DNA of 57,691 nucleotides, taken from positions 1-57,691 of the forward strand of contig JAEZQK010000025.1 of the NCBI GenBank assembly GCA_023413135.1. The letters are read 5' to 3'. A program made the position numbers and the translations under genes. The stretch is from Bacillota bacterium (GTDB taxonomy: Bacteria; Bacillota; Clostridia; Christensenellales; Aristaeellaceae). Shown in pieces: positions 32,986 to 41,930 of this stretch; within the stretch, counting starts at the first letter, position 1, and every line of letters starts with the position of its first letter. The notes under the pieces were generated by a model. That model did no database searches. It saw only the letters and a list, made by a program, of their open reading frames with translations, and had not been told where the DNA came from.

Positions 32986-33162
32986 TATACTTTCCCCGGA
33001 AAATCCATGCCTTTTTGGTGCGCTGTCCTCTTGTGATTCCAGATACGGCCACATCGGAATCATTGGTCTTTCCTTTTCGATAAATGTATGATACGATTCA
33101 CATGGTTTAAAAAGATGAGCAACGTGGATCATTGCCATGACACTTGAGAAAGCGGTAAATGT

Positions 33163-34458
33163 ATGAATACACACGTTCTGAAGGATCGAATCTATCGTGA
33201 ATTGCTTTCGATGCCCGTCATCGACACGCACGAGCACTTGTGGTATGACGAATCCTGCTCATACAAAGAGGATGACGATGTGCTCAAGGAATATCTCTTC
33301 CATTATATGAAGAGCGATGTCATCTCCGCGGGGCTAAAACCTGCGCTGTTCCAGCAGGTGATCAACCACGATCTGCCCATATCAGAGCGCTGGAAGATCG
33401 TAGAGCCTTTCTGGGAAAGCGCCAGATATACAGGATATGGCAGGGTGCTCGACCTTTCCGTCAAGGAGATCTATGGAATTGATGGCATCCATGCCAATAC
33501 GGTTGAGGATTTGAACGCCGCCTTCCTCACGCAAAGAAAACCCGGCCATTACGCGCATGTACTCCGGGATCTATGCAACATCGAGACAAGCCTGCTCGAT
33601 GTGTGGACGTTTCACTTTGACTATGACAATGATCTTTTCAAGCGGGTATGGCAAGCGCAGAACTTTCTGGGGCCTTCGGATCCGGAGGGATATGATTTTA
33701 TCCCTGAGATGGAGCGAAAATACAAAACCGAAATTACTTCTCTGGATGATTGGCTTTCGATATTTGAACGGGAGCTGGATTTCACACTTGCTCAAAACAG
33801 TGCGAGGGTGCTTAAAAGCTCCTGCGCCTATCGGCGCAGTCTGCGCTTTGAGAAAGTAGACTATGCCGTCGCAAAGTCATTGTTCGCCGATGCACTCAAA
33901 TCATGGAATGCCAGAAAAGAGGAACGAACGCTGCCCAAATTTCCGATCGCTCTTCAGGATTTCATGATGCACTACTTGCTTAAGCTGGCAAACGAACGAA
34001 ACCTCACCATCCAGTTCCATACCGGGCTTCTCGAGGGTAACGGCAATACGCTTTCCAACAGCGATCCTTCTTTGCTCAACAATCTCTTTGCCGAGTATCC
34101 TGATGTGGATTTTGACCTGTTCCATATCAGCTATCCGTATCAGGGCCTCGCATGCGCATTGTGCAAGATGTTCCCCAACGTATTCATCGACATGTGCTGG
34201 GCGCATATCATCTCACCGTCAGCAAGCGTCTCCGCACTGGATGATTTTCTGGATGCCATTCCTTACAACAAGATTTCCGCCTTTGGGGGCGATTATCTGT
34301 TCGCGGATGGCATCTATGGGCACCTCGAATTATCTAGGCAGAATGTCAGCGAAGTGTTGGCAAGAAAGGTAGAGCGCGGCGTATTCACAGAGGAAAAGGC
34401 GCTTACCGTGGCAAGGGCGCTCTACTACGATAATCCCAAAAGAATATTCAAGCTGTAA
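33163..34458 (+). CDS. Amidohydrolase-superfamily protein
   Basis: 431 residues. The metal-binding H23-x-H25 in I-D-T-H-E-H-L-W, a His in F-H-T-G-L-L-E-G-N-G, a His in L-F-H-I-S-Y-P and an Asp in F-G-G-D-Y-L-F-A-D-G are the ligand set of the amidohydrolase TIM barrel. The overall look is closest to the uronate-isomerase-like branch, in which several members have unknown substrates. The ribosome site is weak. It lies alone between the intact tRNA-Ala and the first tRNA scar, so it may be cargo of a past insertion. Confidence 0.8.
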   Translation: MNTHVLKDRIYRELLSMPVIDTHEHLWYDESCSYKEDDDVLKEYLFHYMKSDVISAGLKPALFQQVINHDLPISERWKIVEPFWESARYTGYGRVLDLSVKEIYGIDGIHANTVEDLNAAFLTQRKPGHYAHVLRDLCNIETSLLDVWTFHFDYDNDLFKRVWQAQNFLGPSDPEGYDFIPEMERKYKTEITSLDDWLSIFERELDFTLAQNSARVLKSSCAYRRSLRFEKVDYAVAKSLFADALKSWNARKEERTLPKFPIALQDFMMHYLLKLANERNLTIQFHTGLLEGNGNTLSNSDPSLLNNLFAEYPDVDFDLFHISYPYQGLACALCKMFPNVFIDMCWAHIISPSASVSALDDFLDAIPYNKISAFGGDYLFADGIYGHLELSRQNVSEVLARKVERGVFTEEKALTVARALYYDNPKRIFKL

Positions 34459-34489
34459 ATTACCGGATGCGGCAAACTAAAAGCCCCAT

Positions 34490-34548
34490 GGTAGCACGCT
34501 ACGTTCGAACCATTGAGGTCAGGGGTTCGAATCCCCTATGCTTCACCA
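34490..34548 (+). repeat. Decayed tRNA-Ala 3' copy, scar 1
   Basis: 59 bases match the intact tRNA from GGTAGC in the D-loop to the terminal CCA, with six substitutions. The T-arm and CCA are intact. The anticodon stem has two mismatches, and the 5' acceptor strand and D-stem are missing. It cannot fold as a tRNA. It looks like an attachment-type duplication or a pseudo-tRNA. Confidence 0.88.
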
Positions 34549-34559
34549 ATAATCTTTAC

Positions 34560-34592
34560 AGCTCACAGGCGTTGAACCTGTGGGCTTTTGTT
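34560..34592 (+). terminator. Hairpin following tRNA scar 1
   Basis: AGCTCACAGG and CCTGTGGGCT arms around CGTTGAA, followed by TTTGTTT. It sits where the terminator stands after the intact tRNA but has a different sequence. Confidence 0.7.
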
Positions 34593-34634
34593 TGCAGTCA
34601 CAGTTCAATTCGCGTTGTAAAGGTGGGAAATCCA

Positions 34635-35546
34635 GTGAACGGCATCAGGAACCAAGAAACCTTTGTAAAAGTCGAGTCAATAGACAAAGGTCTGTCCGGT
34701 GACAAGAAATATTATATCGAAACCGTGGATGGCGAACGGTTGCTTTTGCGCGTATCCGACATAGTGGAATATGACCGCAAGGAGATCATGTTTGGCATGA
34801 TGAAGCAGGCCGCCATGATGAGCGTTCCCATGTGCAAACCGGTAGATTTCGGCGTTTGTAACGATGGAAAAAGTGTATACCAGCTGCTCACATGGTGCGA
34901 CGGCGAGAATCTGGAAACGATACTGCCTACGCTATCCCAAACCAAACAGTACGCTGCCGGCCTGAAAGCCGGGAAAATCCTGCGAAAGATACATTCCATC
35001 ACGGCTCCCGACAAGCTGGAAGACTGGTCTTTACGATATTGCAGCCAAAACGATGACAGAATAAAGGCATTTTCCGACTGCGGTATTCAAATTGAAAATA
35101 GTGACGCGATCCTTCGCTATATACAAGATAACAAGCATTTGCTGCGCGGCCGTCCGCAGTGCTTTCACCACGGGGATTATCATACGGGCAATCTCATGAT
35201 GACCAGTGGCGGCGACCTATCCGTTATCGATTGGGAACTGCTGGATTATGACAATTTCGCCGATCCTTGGGAAGAATTCAACAGAATCGGAAATTCGCAA
35301 GTATTGCCTCATTTCACAACGGGGTTGATACGCGGTTATTTTGACGGAGAGCCTCCGGAAGAATTTTGGCGGCTGCTTGCGCTTTACTTATCGTCAGGCG
35401 CGTTAATGCTTGTCAGTTGGGCGTTTTATATACAGAATGATCAGCTTGAATATGCAACACAACACGCAAAAGAGATTTTGCAATGGTATGACAACATGCG
35501 AAATCCCGTGCCGACATGGTATGTAAACGATGAATACATCAAATGA
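34635..35546 (+). CDS. Aminoglycoside phosphotransferase-fold kinase
   Basis: About 303 residues of the APH/choline-kinase fold. The catalytic loop is C-F-H-H-G-D-Y-H-T-G-N-L-M (Asp and Asn of the Brenner motif), then V-I-D-W-E-L-L-D-Y-D-N (metal-binding Asp) and D-P-W-E-E-F. Substrates of the family include aminoglycosides, choline, sugars and amino alcohols; none can be chosen here. GTG at 34635 has AGGTGGG seven bases upstream. A longer in-frame ATG would translate through the tRNA scar, so I reject it. It lies between scars 1 and 2. Confidence 0.82.
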   Translation: MNGIRNQETFVKVESIDKGLSGDKKYYIETVDGERLLLRVSDIVEYDRKEIMFGMMKQAAMMSVPMCKPVDFGVCNDGKSVYQLLTWCDGENLETILPTLSQTKQYAAGLKAGKILRKIHSITAPDKLEDWSLRYCSQNDDRIKAFSDCGIQIENSDAILRYIQDNKHLLRGRPQCFHHGDYHTGNLMMTSGGDLSVIDWELLDYDNFADPWEEFNRIGNSQVLPHFTTGLIRGYFDGEPPEEFWRLLALYLSSGALMLVSWAFYIQNDQLEYATQHAKEILQWYDNMRNPVPTWYVNDEYIK

Positions 35547-35616
35547 ACAAAAACATGACCCGAATATTTCTGTATTATCAGGCTTTACGTTACCCCGTGT
35601 ACTATTGTACGCCACA

Positions 35617-35672
35617 GGTAGCGCGCAATGTTCGCATCGTTGAGGTTAGAGGTTCGAATCCCTATGCTCCAA
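35617..35672 (+). repeat. Decayed tRNA-Ala 3' copy, scar 2
   Basis: Matches the intact tRNA from GGTAGC through TATGCTCC with three substitutions and one deleted C in the T-stem; the CCA has become AAA. Anticodon loop TTCGCAT is unchanged. As in scar 1, the homology begins in the D-loop and the 5' third is lost. It is closer to the intact tRNA than scar 1 is. Confidence 0.88.
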
Positions 35673-35708
35673 AAAGAACTCGAATCATCTGATCAGGGTT
35701 CTTTCATT
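35673..35708. terminator. Bidirectional hairpin, tRNA scar 2 / ligD end
   Basis: AAAGAACTC and GGGTTCTTT arms with inner AATCA/TGATC pairing. T-runs exist on both sides, so it can terminate the plus-strand scar transcript and the minus-strand Ku-LigD operon, whose last stop codon is 60 bases away. Confidence 0.75.
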
Positions 35709-35767
35709 CAGAGGATGTTATCGTACAAGAAGTTTGAGATCCGAAACTCACAAAAAGAGTGAACCCA

Positions 35768-38209
35768 TCATTTCAGCAGTTGGTGATTCATAAAAAAACC
35801 TTTCCACGGGTCATCGCCGTGAATCCGGAGCAGCGCATCCGGCATCGTAACGCCATCGGGTGCAATGCTGTCAAGTTCGCCCCACGTGATGGGCATGGAT
35901 ACCCTGGCCTTTTTTCTTGCTCTTATGGAGTAGGGCGCAATACTTGTGGCGCCTCTGCCGTTTCGAATCCAATCGATGAATATCTTGTTTGTCCGGCTGG
36001 CCTTTCTGACATTGCTAGTATAGCGTTCAGGCCACTTCTGCTCCATAACTTGCGCAACACGCTTTGCAAAATTGTGAAATGCATCCCATGAAACGGCAGG
36101 TTTCAAAGGTACGATCACATGGTATCCTTTACCGCCGCTGGTCTTGAGATACGAGATGAGCGAAAGCTCGTCAAGAATGCTTTTGATGTCTCTCACACCC
36201 TGGCGCACCGTATAAAGGTCCATTCCCTCATCCGGATCCAAATCAAATACCATCATATCAGGCTTTTCAAGCTCATCTACACGGCTTCCCCAGGTATGAA
36301 ATTCCAGCGTGCCCATCTGCGCTTCGGATATGAGTCCATACGCGTTTTCAATATAGAAATAATCTTCCTTTTCTCCATCGCCGGCGGGAATTGATATGAT
36401 GACGATTCCTTTGCTGTCGGGACCTGGATGCTTCTTAAAAAAGCAGGACTGGGATACTCCCTTGGGGCAGCGCACGATGCTTAACACCCTATGGCTCACA
36501 TAGGGCAGCATGCGCTCCGAAACCTCCGCATAGTACCGGACCACGTCCTCTTTTGTGATTTCAGGGTCTTCAAACATCACCTTGCCAGGGCTTGTAATTT
36601 TTATTCCCTCGATGATGATGCTATCACGGTTTGCTTGCATGGGCTTCTCCAATTCTATGGTGTCTGACCTGGGCTGTGTTTTGTTATCCGCGATTTCCTT
36701 CTTTATCGCTTTGGGATCCTTATCCGTCCGCAAGCCTTTGAAGCTTGCTTGCCTTAACAGATGATCATCGGTCCACTGGGAAAATTTGATTTCCGCGACC
36801 AGCTCCGGTTCAAGCCAGGTGATCTTTTCATTCGGCTTGGGCTTGGGCGCGAGCTTGAAAGGCGGCTCCGTCCGCTTTATGCTTTCAAATTCAGCCTCGA
36901 GCTTTTTCCTGTCTGGCCCATTCAGGCCGGTACCCGCACGCCCGGCATAGACAAAGTCTCCACCCGCATAAAAGCCAAGCAGAAGCGAGCTGATCCCGCT
37001 TACTCTTTTATCGGATAGCGTATATCCTCCGATGACAAGTTCCTGTCTTTTGCCGCATTTCAGCTTGATCCAATCGCCATTTCTTGTTCCGCTGTAGGGA
37101 GAATCGGCTTTTTTGCCTATGATCCCTTCCAAATTCGAATGACAGGCTGCAAGAAAGCTCTCTTCTCCACTTCCCCTGACATGTTTGCTGTAGTAGAGGT
37201 TTTGGGGGACATCCTTCATCAGCGCTTCGAGCGTTTCTTTTCTTTTGACCAGCGGGTGTCCTCTCAAGTCTTCGCCATTCAACGCCAGCAGATCAAAAAC
37301 GATATATGTGGGATCATTCCCCTCAGGATTTCCCATATAGCTTTGCAGTGCCTGGAAGTCCGTCCTGCCTTGTGCATCCGTGATCACCATTTCACCGTCC
37401 AGGACCATCGCCCTTCCGGCAGCCCAATCAATAAGGGCATCGGCTACGGATTGAAACCTGTTTGTATAGTCATTGCCGTTCCTGGTGATAAGATGGACGC
37501 TGTTGCCCTCAACATATGCGAGGATCCTGTAGCCATCGTATTTCAGCTCATAGAGCCAATCTTCGCCCTCAGGAACCGCATGGACAAGCTTAGCAAGTTG
37601 CACACTTACACGGTCTATGGGATTCTTCGTTACTTTTTCTTCTTCGCCTTTATCAATTTCCTGCATGGTGCGCCCTGTACGGATGCTGGTGGTAAATCCG
37701 GAGATCCCGTCGGTTTCTTTAGCGTATTCATCCCTTTCCTTCAGCAATAGCCAGTTGTTTTTCGTCTCGCTCTCTTTCGCTTTCAACCGCACCAGAGCCC
37801 ATTTGCCTTTGAGCCTTCTGCCTTTCAGTACAAACTTGAGCATGCCATCACGGAGTCCATTATCCACATCTGCCTGAGGTTCCCAATAGCCTTCATCCCA
37901 GAGCATTACTACTCCGCCTCCGTATTCCCCCTTTGGTATAGTCCCCTCAAAATTCCTGTATTCCAGAGGATGCTCCTCCACCTGTACGGCGAGACGTTTG
38001 TCACGGGTGTCATAAGACGGCCCCTTAGGCACTGCCCAGCTCAAAAGCGCGCCTTCCCATTCCAGACGAAAATCGTAGTGGTCTCTGCGTGCCATATGAT
38101 GTTGGACGACAAACTTGAGATGCCCCTTAAGCTCCGCCGTTTCACCTTCCGGCTCCAAGGTTCTTTCAAAGTTCCTTTTTTTGTTATATTCGTTGAGTTT
38201 TTCAGACAT
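35768..38209 (-). CDS. ligD: ATP-dependent DNA ligase D (PE-ligase-polymerase)
   Basis: 813 residues with all three LigD domains. 3'-phosphoesterase (about 1-170): H-M-A-R-R-D-H-Y-D-F-R-L-E and V-E-E-H-P-L-E-Y carry the catalytic His, Asp and Arg. Ligase (about 200-510): Y-E-L-K-Y-D-G-Y-R with the adenylated Lys. Polymerase/primase (about 530-810): V-F-D-L-D-P-D-E-G with the paired Asp, and T-S-G-G-K-G-Y-H-V. The order PE-Lig-Pol is that of Pseudomonas LigD. It performs end processing and sealing in non-homologous end joining with Ku, encoded six bases upstream. Confidence 0.95.
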   Translation of the reverse strand: MSEKLNEYNKKRNFERTLEPEGETAELKGHLKFVVQHHMARRDHYDFRLEWEGALLSWAVPKGPSYDTRDKRLAVQVEEHPLEYRNFEGTIPKGEYGGGVVMLWDEGYWEPQADVDNGLRDGMLKFVLKGRRLKGKWALVRLKAKESETKNNWLLLKERDEYAKETDGISGFTTSIRTGRTMQEIDKGEEEKVTKNPIDRVSVQLAKLVHAVPEGEDWLYELKYDGYRILAYVEGNSVHLITRNGNDYTNRFQSVADALIDWAAGRAMVLDGEMVITDAQGRTDFQALQSYMGNPEGNDPTYIVFDLLALNGEDLRGHPLVKRKETLEALMKDVPQNLYYSKHVRGSGEESFLAACHSNLEGIIGKKADSPYSGTRNGDWIKLKCGKRQELVIGGYTLSDKRVSGISSLLLGFYAGGDFVYAGRAGTGLNGPDRKKLEAEFESIKRTEPPFKLAPKPKPNEKITWLEPELVAEIKFSQWTDDHLLRQASFKGLRTDKDPKAIKKEIADNKTQPRSDTIELEKPMQANRDSIIIEGIKITSPGKVMFEDPEITKEDVVRYYAEVSERMLPYVSHRVLSIVRCPKGVSQSCFFKKHPGPDSKGIVIISIPAGDGEKEDYFYIENAYGLISEAQMGTLEFHTWGSRVDELEKPDMMVFDLDPDEGMDLYTVRQGVRDIKSILDELSLISYLKTSGGKGYHVIVPLKPAVSWDAFHNFAKRVAQVMEQKWPERYTSNVRKASRTNKIFIDWIRNGRGATSIAPYSIRARKKARVSMPITWGELDSIAPDGVTMPDALLRIHGDDPWKGFFMNHQLLK

Positions 38210-38214
38210 ATGCG

Positions 38215-38988
38215 TTACGCCGGCTGCTTCTCTCTTTGGGCCTTCTCAACGCTGGCTTTGAGGGCCTCCATGAGGTCGATGATCTTGCCGGGTTGCTGGG
38301 GTTCCGCAGCAACGACTTCCTTGCCGGAGATTTTACTTTCGATGAGCGCGCGAAGTTTCGTCTGGTATTCGTCTTTGTATTTCGAGGGATCGAACGGAGT
38401 ATCCATCGAATTGATCAGCATCTTTGCCATATTCAGTTCCGGCTCTAAGACTTCGGGCTTGTTGTAATGCTTTTGAAGCTCCTTGATTTCGTCTGCATAG
38501 AGCATCGTGGAAATGAGGATGCAGTCCTCCCGCGGGATAATCGCCATCAGCGTGTCCTTTGTGCCCATAACGGTTTTCCCAATGGCTATCTTTTGTTCTG
38601 CCATCAGCGCGGCGCGGAGCAGTTCGAAAGCCTTTTCGCCTCCTGCCTCGGGTGCAGCCTGGTAGGTTTTGTCATAATAAACGGGGGAGATCTGGTTAAG
38701 CTGGGCAAAGTGCAGGATTTGAATGGATTTTTCCTTTTCCGTTTTTATTTTCTCGATCTCGTCGTCTGTAACGACGACATATTGATCCTTGTCGTATTCG
38801 AAGCCCTTTACAATGTCTTCTGTCGTGATCTCCTTGCCGCAGTGGGCGCATGTCTTCTTATAACGGATTCGGCTGTTGTCTTCCTTGTGCAGCTGATTGA
38901 AATGGATGTCATTGTCCTGCGTCGCCGTATACATCGCGATGGGTATTGCAACCATTCCGAAAGTTATCACCGATTTACGGGATATCAT
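38215..38988 (-). CDS. ku: Ku protein (non-homologous end joining)
   Basis: 257 residues, the usual bacterial Ku length. The start R-K-S-V-I-T-F-G-M-V-A-I-P-I matches the family (x-I-S-F-G-L-V-x-I-P-V), followed by C-A-H-C-G-K-E-I and D-I-V-K-G-F-E-Y. The homodimer rings DNA ends and recruits LigD. GGAGGTG is nine bases before the ATG. In spore formers these genes protect dormant DNA; I could not identify a convincing sporulation sigma promoter upstream. Confidence 0.95.
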   Translation of the reverse strand: MISRKSVITFGMVAIPIAMYTATQDNDIHFNQLHKEDNSRIRYKKTCAHCGKEITTEDIVKGFEYDKDQYVVVTDDEIEKIKTEKEKSIQILHFAQLNQISPVYYDKTYQAAPEAGGEKAFELLRAALMAEQKIAIGKTVMGTKDTLMAIIPREDCILISTMLYADEIKELQKHYNKPEVLEPELNMAKMLINSMDTPFDPSKYKDEYQTKLRALIESKISGKEVVAAEPQQPGKIIDLMEALKASVEKAQREKQPA

Positions 38989-39075
38989 GATGAAAACACC
39001 TCCGGAACCAGTATTTCCGATTGAATGATTAGTATCCTTGGCCTCTGATCGTTTCTGGGACTTTCCTCCTTATGA

Positions 39076-39996
39076 TCAATCCCTCCATAATCTCATTGTC
39101 AGGCACCGGAGGCTTCCGCCGCCTGCCAGAAGTGCTTCGGGGTGAAAATGAATAAACCTTACCCCCTCCTGTTCCAGCAGATGAATTGTTTTCGATTCAA
39201 GAGAAATATCATAATTGATAATAACACCCTGATCCAATGGAACAAAGGAACATCCCCATTGCTTCTGCTCCTGGTCGGATACGGGAACAATATCCACCTT
39301 GCGTTCTTTCATCCATGCTTTCATATCAATAGATGTACTTTTCTCCCTGGTTATGAGATAGGTCTGCAGGAAAGCAGACGGGTAATACACCATTAGGCGG
39401 TCAGTAATGCGGTTTAGAACCATATCAGGATGCATGAACCTTCTCTCTTGCGGTATCTGCGCATAGATCACTTCACCAAAATATCCAAGAATAAAGTCAA
39501 TGAATTTCTTTATGGAATACTTGCTATGGCGTTCCGTATCCGCAACAAAGACCGTCTTTGGTGAAAGCAGAAGGCACCCTTCAAACTCCTCCCCCTCCAT
39601 TGGTTCATAGAGAGTCGGAATGCCCAAATCGGTCAATGCTTCCCGAACCACAATTTCTTCATGACAGCGGCCTCTTGAGCACATCTTGGAAACAATTGCT
39701 CCATGGGTGCTGATCACTGCCGTATCATGCAGATACGCTAAATTTGGAAGCCGTTCCAGCAGTTCGCTGTTCCGATGGATATGATCCGATAAATGATGCA
39801 CCTGTACGCCATGGCCGTTTAGCAACGCTTCATATCGCTGATGCTCCTGAAGATATTTTTCAACATCCGGTACTTTGTCGAATAGAAAAAATTTCAGGTT
39901 TTCTTCTGTTACCTTGGCCAAAGATTTGTCCGGACGATGCAGCATAACGGTTTTCAGCCTGCCGAATTTTTCAATCCCATAGCGTATTTGCATCAT
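39076..39996 (-). CDS. Arginine-deiminase/amidinotransferase-family protein
   Basis: 306 residues of the guanidino-modifying superfamily. Expected elements: L-H-D-T-A-V-I-S (substrate Asp) near residue 87, P-M-E-G-E-E-F-E-G (catalytic-type Glu) near 132, F-M-H-P-D-M-V-L (His-x-Asp) near 187 and a C-terminal G-G-G-S-L-R-C-L-T with the nucleophilic Cys, where Arg replaces the usual His before Cys. It may be an arginine deiminase or dimethylarginine hydrolase; no arginine catabolic operon is nearby. Confidence 0.82.
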   Translation of the reverse strand: MMQIRYGIEKFGRLKTVMLHRPDKSLAKVTEENLKFFLFDKVPDVEKYLQEHQRYEALLNGHGVQVHHLSDHIHRNSELLERLPNLAYLHDTAVISTHGAIVSKMCSRGRCHEEIVVREALTDLGIPTLYEPMEGEEFEGCLLLSPKTVFVADTERHSKYSIKKFIDFILGYFGEVIYAQIPQERRFMHPDMVLNRITDRLMVYYPSAFLQTYLITREKSTSIDMKAWMKERKVDIVPVSDQEQKQWGCSFVPLDQGVIINYDISLESKTIHLLEQEGVRFIHFHPEALLAGGGSLRCLTMRLWRD

Positions 39997-40093
39997 CCAT
40001 ACAGCCTTTCAAAGTGATTCATTCATGCATTATGCTTTCTTTCTTCCCGATTAAGCATGCCAAGTTCTGGTGCATCTGTTCATTATGCGCCAA

Positions 40094-40130
40094 CGAAACA
40101 AGCCCGCTTAACTCAAGCAGGCTTGTTTCG
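40094..40130 (-). terminator. Terminator-like hairpin after the beta-propeller gene
   Basis: CGAAACAAGCC and GGCTTGTTTCG arms with an inner GCTT/AAGC pairing. A/T-rich on both sides of the stem. It lies between two minus-strand genes, 42 bases after the propeller stop codon. Confidence 0.65.
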
Positions 40131-40171
40131 GCAATTATCAAAGGCGCCTTGCAGCAAACAACCCGGTAGAA

Positions 40172-41207
40172 TCAAAGGATCGCCAAAAACGCCGGGGCAA
40201 AGCCCACGGTCACAGTGGCATACACCTTGTTCAACCGCGCATCGATGATGGACAGCGTATCCTCAAATGTATTAGTAACGGCTACCAGCCTTTCATCGTT
40301 GGCTGCTGCGGCGCCGTAGGGGCCGCTTCCCACCTGTATTTTGGTTGTCTCCGTGCGGCTGAAGATATCAAATACCGAGACGGATTGATCCATCCGGTTT
40401 GCGCAATACATCGTCCTTCCCCAATGGGTAAACGTAAGTCCAACCGGTCCGCCTGCTGTTGGAATATTGGGCGACGCCGGCTCGGCAAGATGAACATTGA
40501 TGGGGGTAATAGAATTGCCGTCCTCATTGGAAACAAAGGCAAGCTGATTCGTGGGGCTTACTTTTACATCCTCGGCACCCAACCCGGCCGCTATCACCTT
40601 CACAACAAGATTGACGGTAAGATCAATCACGGCAACTTGTCCCGCGCTTCTTAGCGTTACGAAAGCCAGCAATCCGTCGGTCGTAATATCGATTTGAAAA
40701 CCTGTCGACGGCAGCGAGATTTCCGTTACCTTTTGAAAGGTTGTAGGCATCCAGTACATAGACGACAGGTTCGCCGTAATGAACGACATACAGGTATCTG
40801 CCGTCCCTGGATACCCTTACCCCCGCCGGCTGCCTTCCTACCGCCACGGTATTTACGGCCATATTGTTCCTCAGGTCGATCGCAGAAACCGAATTGCTGA
40901 AAAAATTGGATACATACGCCATGTTGCAGTATTTGTTAATATCAATGGCCAAGGGGCCTAAGCCAACAGTGATATCCATCAATCTTCTGGCTTCCGCCAG
41001 GTCCACTACCGCAACGTAATTGCTGGCATAGATGCAGACGTATGCAAGAGGATGACCTTTGCTCCTTGCCCTCGCCGCCTCCATGTATGCATCCGACGTC
41101 TGAACGCTTGTATGTTCCGTTGTTTTTACAACCCGCTTTAGGTATTCGTCCCGGTTATCCAGCATAAAGGAGCCGCCAAGGCTCCTGTCAATCAGTTCAT
41201 CCGCCAT
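40172..41207 (-). pseudogene. YncE-like beta-propeller protein, frameshifted
   Basis: Two overlapping frames together encode a beta-propeller of YVTN/YncE type of about 345 residues. Blades repeat V-A-V-V-D-L, N-S-V-S-A-I-D-L, A-V-I-D-L, V-S-V-F-D-I. The first frame runs from ATG 41207 (GGGGAGG upstream) to codons for L-D-A-Y-N-L. The second frame continues with Q-K-V-T-E-I-S-L. Removing one base from the AAA run at 40736-40738 joins them without loss. It is either a recent frameshift mutation or a sequencing error. No signal peptide is seen. Confidence 0.8.
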
Positions 41208-41327
41208 TGAATCCTCCCCTCCCAAATTCTGAATAGCTCATCAATGGGCTATTTCATCATACGTTCGATCTATTCGGATGGTTCTGCCTAAGAAAGCGTT
41301 TGAGCAAAGGAAAGCAGATAGCCGCTG

Positions 41328-41356
41328 TTGCACAATTTGCGACCAGCTGATACAAT
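41328..41356 (+). promoter_or_regulatory. Promoter of the Cys-rich unknown gene
   Basis: TTGCAC (41328-41333), 17-base spacer, TACAAT (41351-41356). Transcription should start near 41363, just ahead of the first possible start codon. Confidence 0.7.
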
Positions 41357-41379
41357 AGAGCTATCCTCCCTTACATTTT

Positions 41380-41928
41380 ATGGAACATATGAGTGTGGAG
41401 TTTATGAGAAAAGAAGCGCATGCGGAATTGTTGTCAGGTCTAATGTGTTTGCTGAGTAAAGAAGATCAGGCGATCTGCCAGAAAATTGTCGGCCGCTTGA
41501 CCGAACTCCAATACATTCCCCAAAGACAAAAGGTACAGGGATACGTTTTAGCCTTCAAAAATCATCAAGTCAACCAAACCATAGCAAAGATCGGCGTAAA
41601 AGGCACCAAAAGCAAAGAAGCGTTTTACAGCATCAAATTTTACGCTTGCAAAAATCCGCCGGAAAAATTTCTGGCGGCAGTTCAAAGAGCCGTTTCATCA
41701 ACGCGAGGTCAATATGAATGCTGCAACTGCGGCCTATGCGGCGCCGCAACGGGAGAGCGTGGTTATCGCTGCAAATATCCCGAGAACAGGGATTTTATAA
41801 GATGCGGCGCTTATGTGGTTGAAACTCTAGATCTTGCCATGAGGGATGTTGATGACTTGAACAATCTGCTCACGGAACAGCATACATATTTTTCATCACG
41901 ATTTTCATCTGTAATTGAGGAGGGCTAA
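41380..41928 (+). CDS. Unknown protein with a C-terminal Cys-rich motif
   Basis: Up to 182 residues; I do not recognise the family. The first 115 residues look like a mixed alpha/beta domain with several basic segments. Around residues 115-143 a dense Cys motif, C-C-N-C-G-L-C-G ... Y-R-C-K-Y ... I-R-C-G, suggests a zinc or iron-sulfur site. Possible starts are ATG 41380, 41389 and 41404; none has a strong ribosome site, though GGAG precedes 41404. It lies three bases before a GNAT gene whose ribosome site is in its last codons, so the two are probably an operon. Confidence 0.7.
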   Translation: MEHMSVEFMRKEAHAELLSGLMCLLSKEDQAICQKIVGRLTELQYIPQRQKVQGYVLAFKNHQVNQTIAKIGVKGTKSKEAFYSIKFYACKNPPEKFLAAVQRAVSSTRGQYECCNCGLCGAATGERGYRCKYPENRDFIRCGAYVVETLDLAMRDVDDLNNLLTEQHTYFSSRFSSVIEEG

Positions 41929-41930
41929 AA

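Noticed and set aside
32938..33237. A 99-codon minus-strand frame overlapping the tRNA terminator
   Set aside because: It crosses a tRNA end and a terminator, has no ribosome site and no protein features.
34467..34634. N-terminal extension of the APH-fold protein through the tRNA scar
   Set aside because: The extension encodes the tRNA-derived bases and has no family similarity; a GTG with a good ribosome site lies at the domain start.
35617..35672. A second functional tRNA-Ala
   Set aside because: The 5' acceptor strand and D-stem are missing, one T-stem base is deleted and the CCA is lost.
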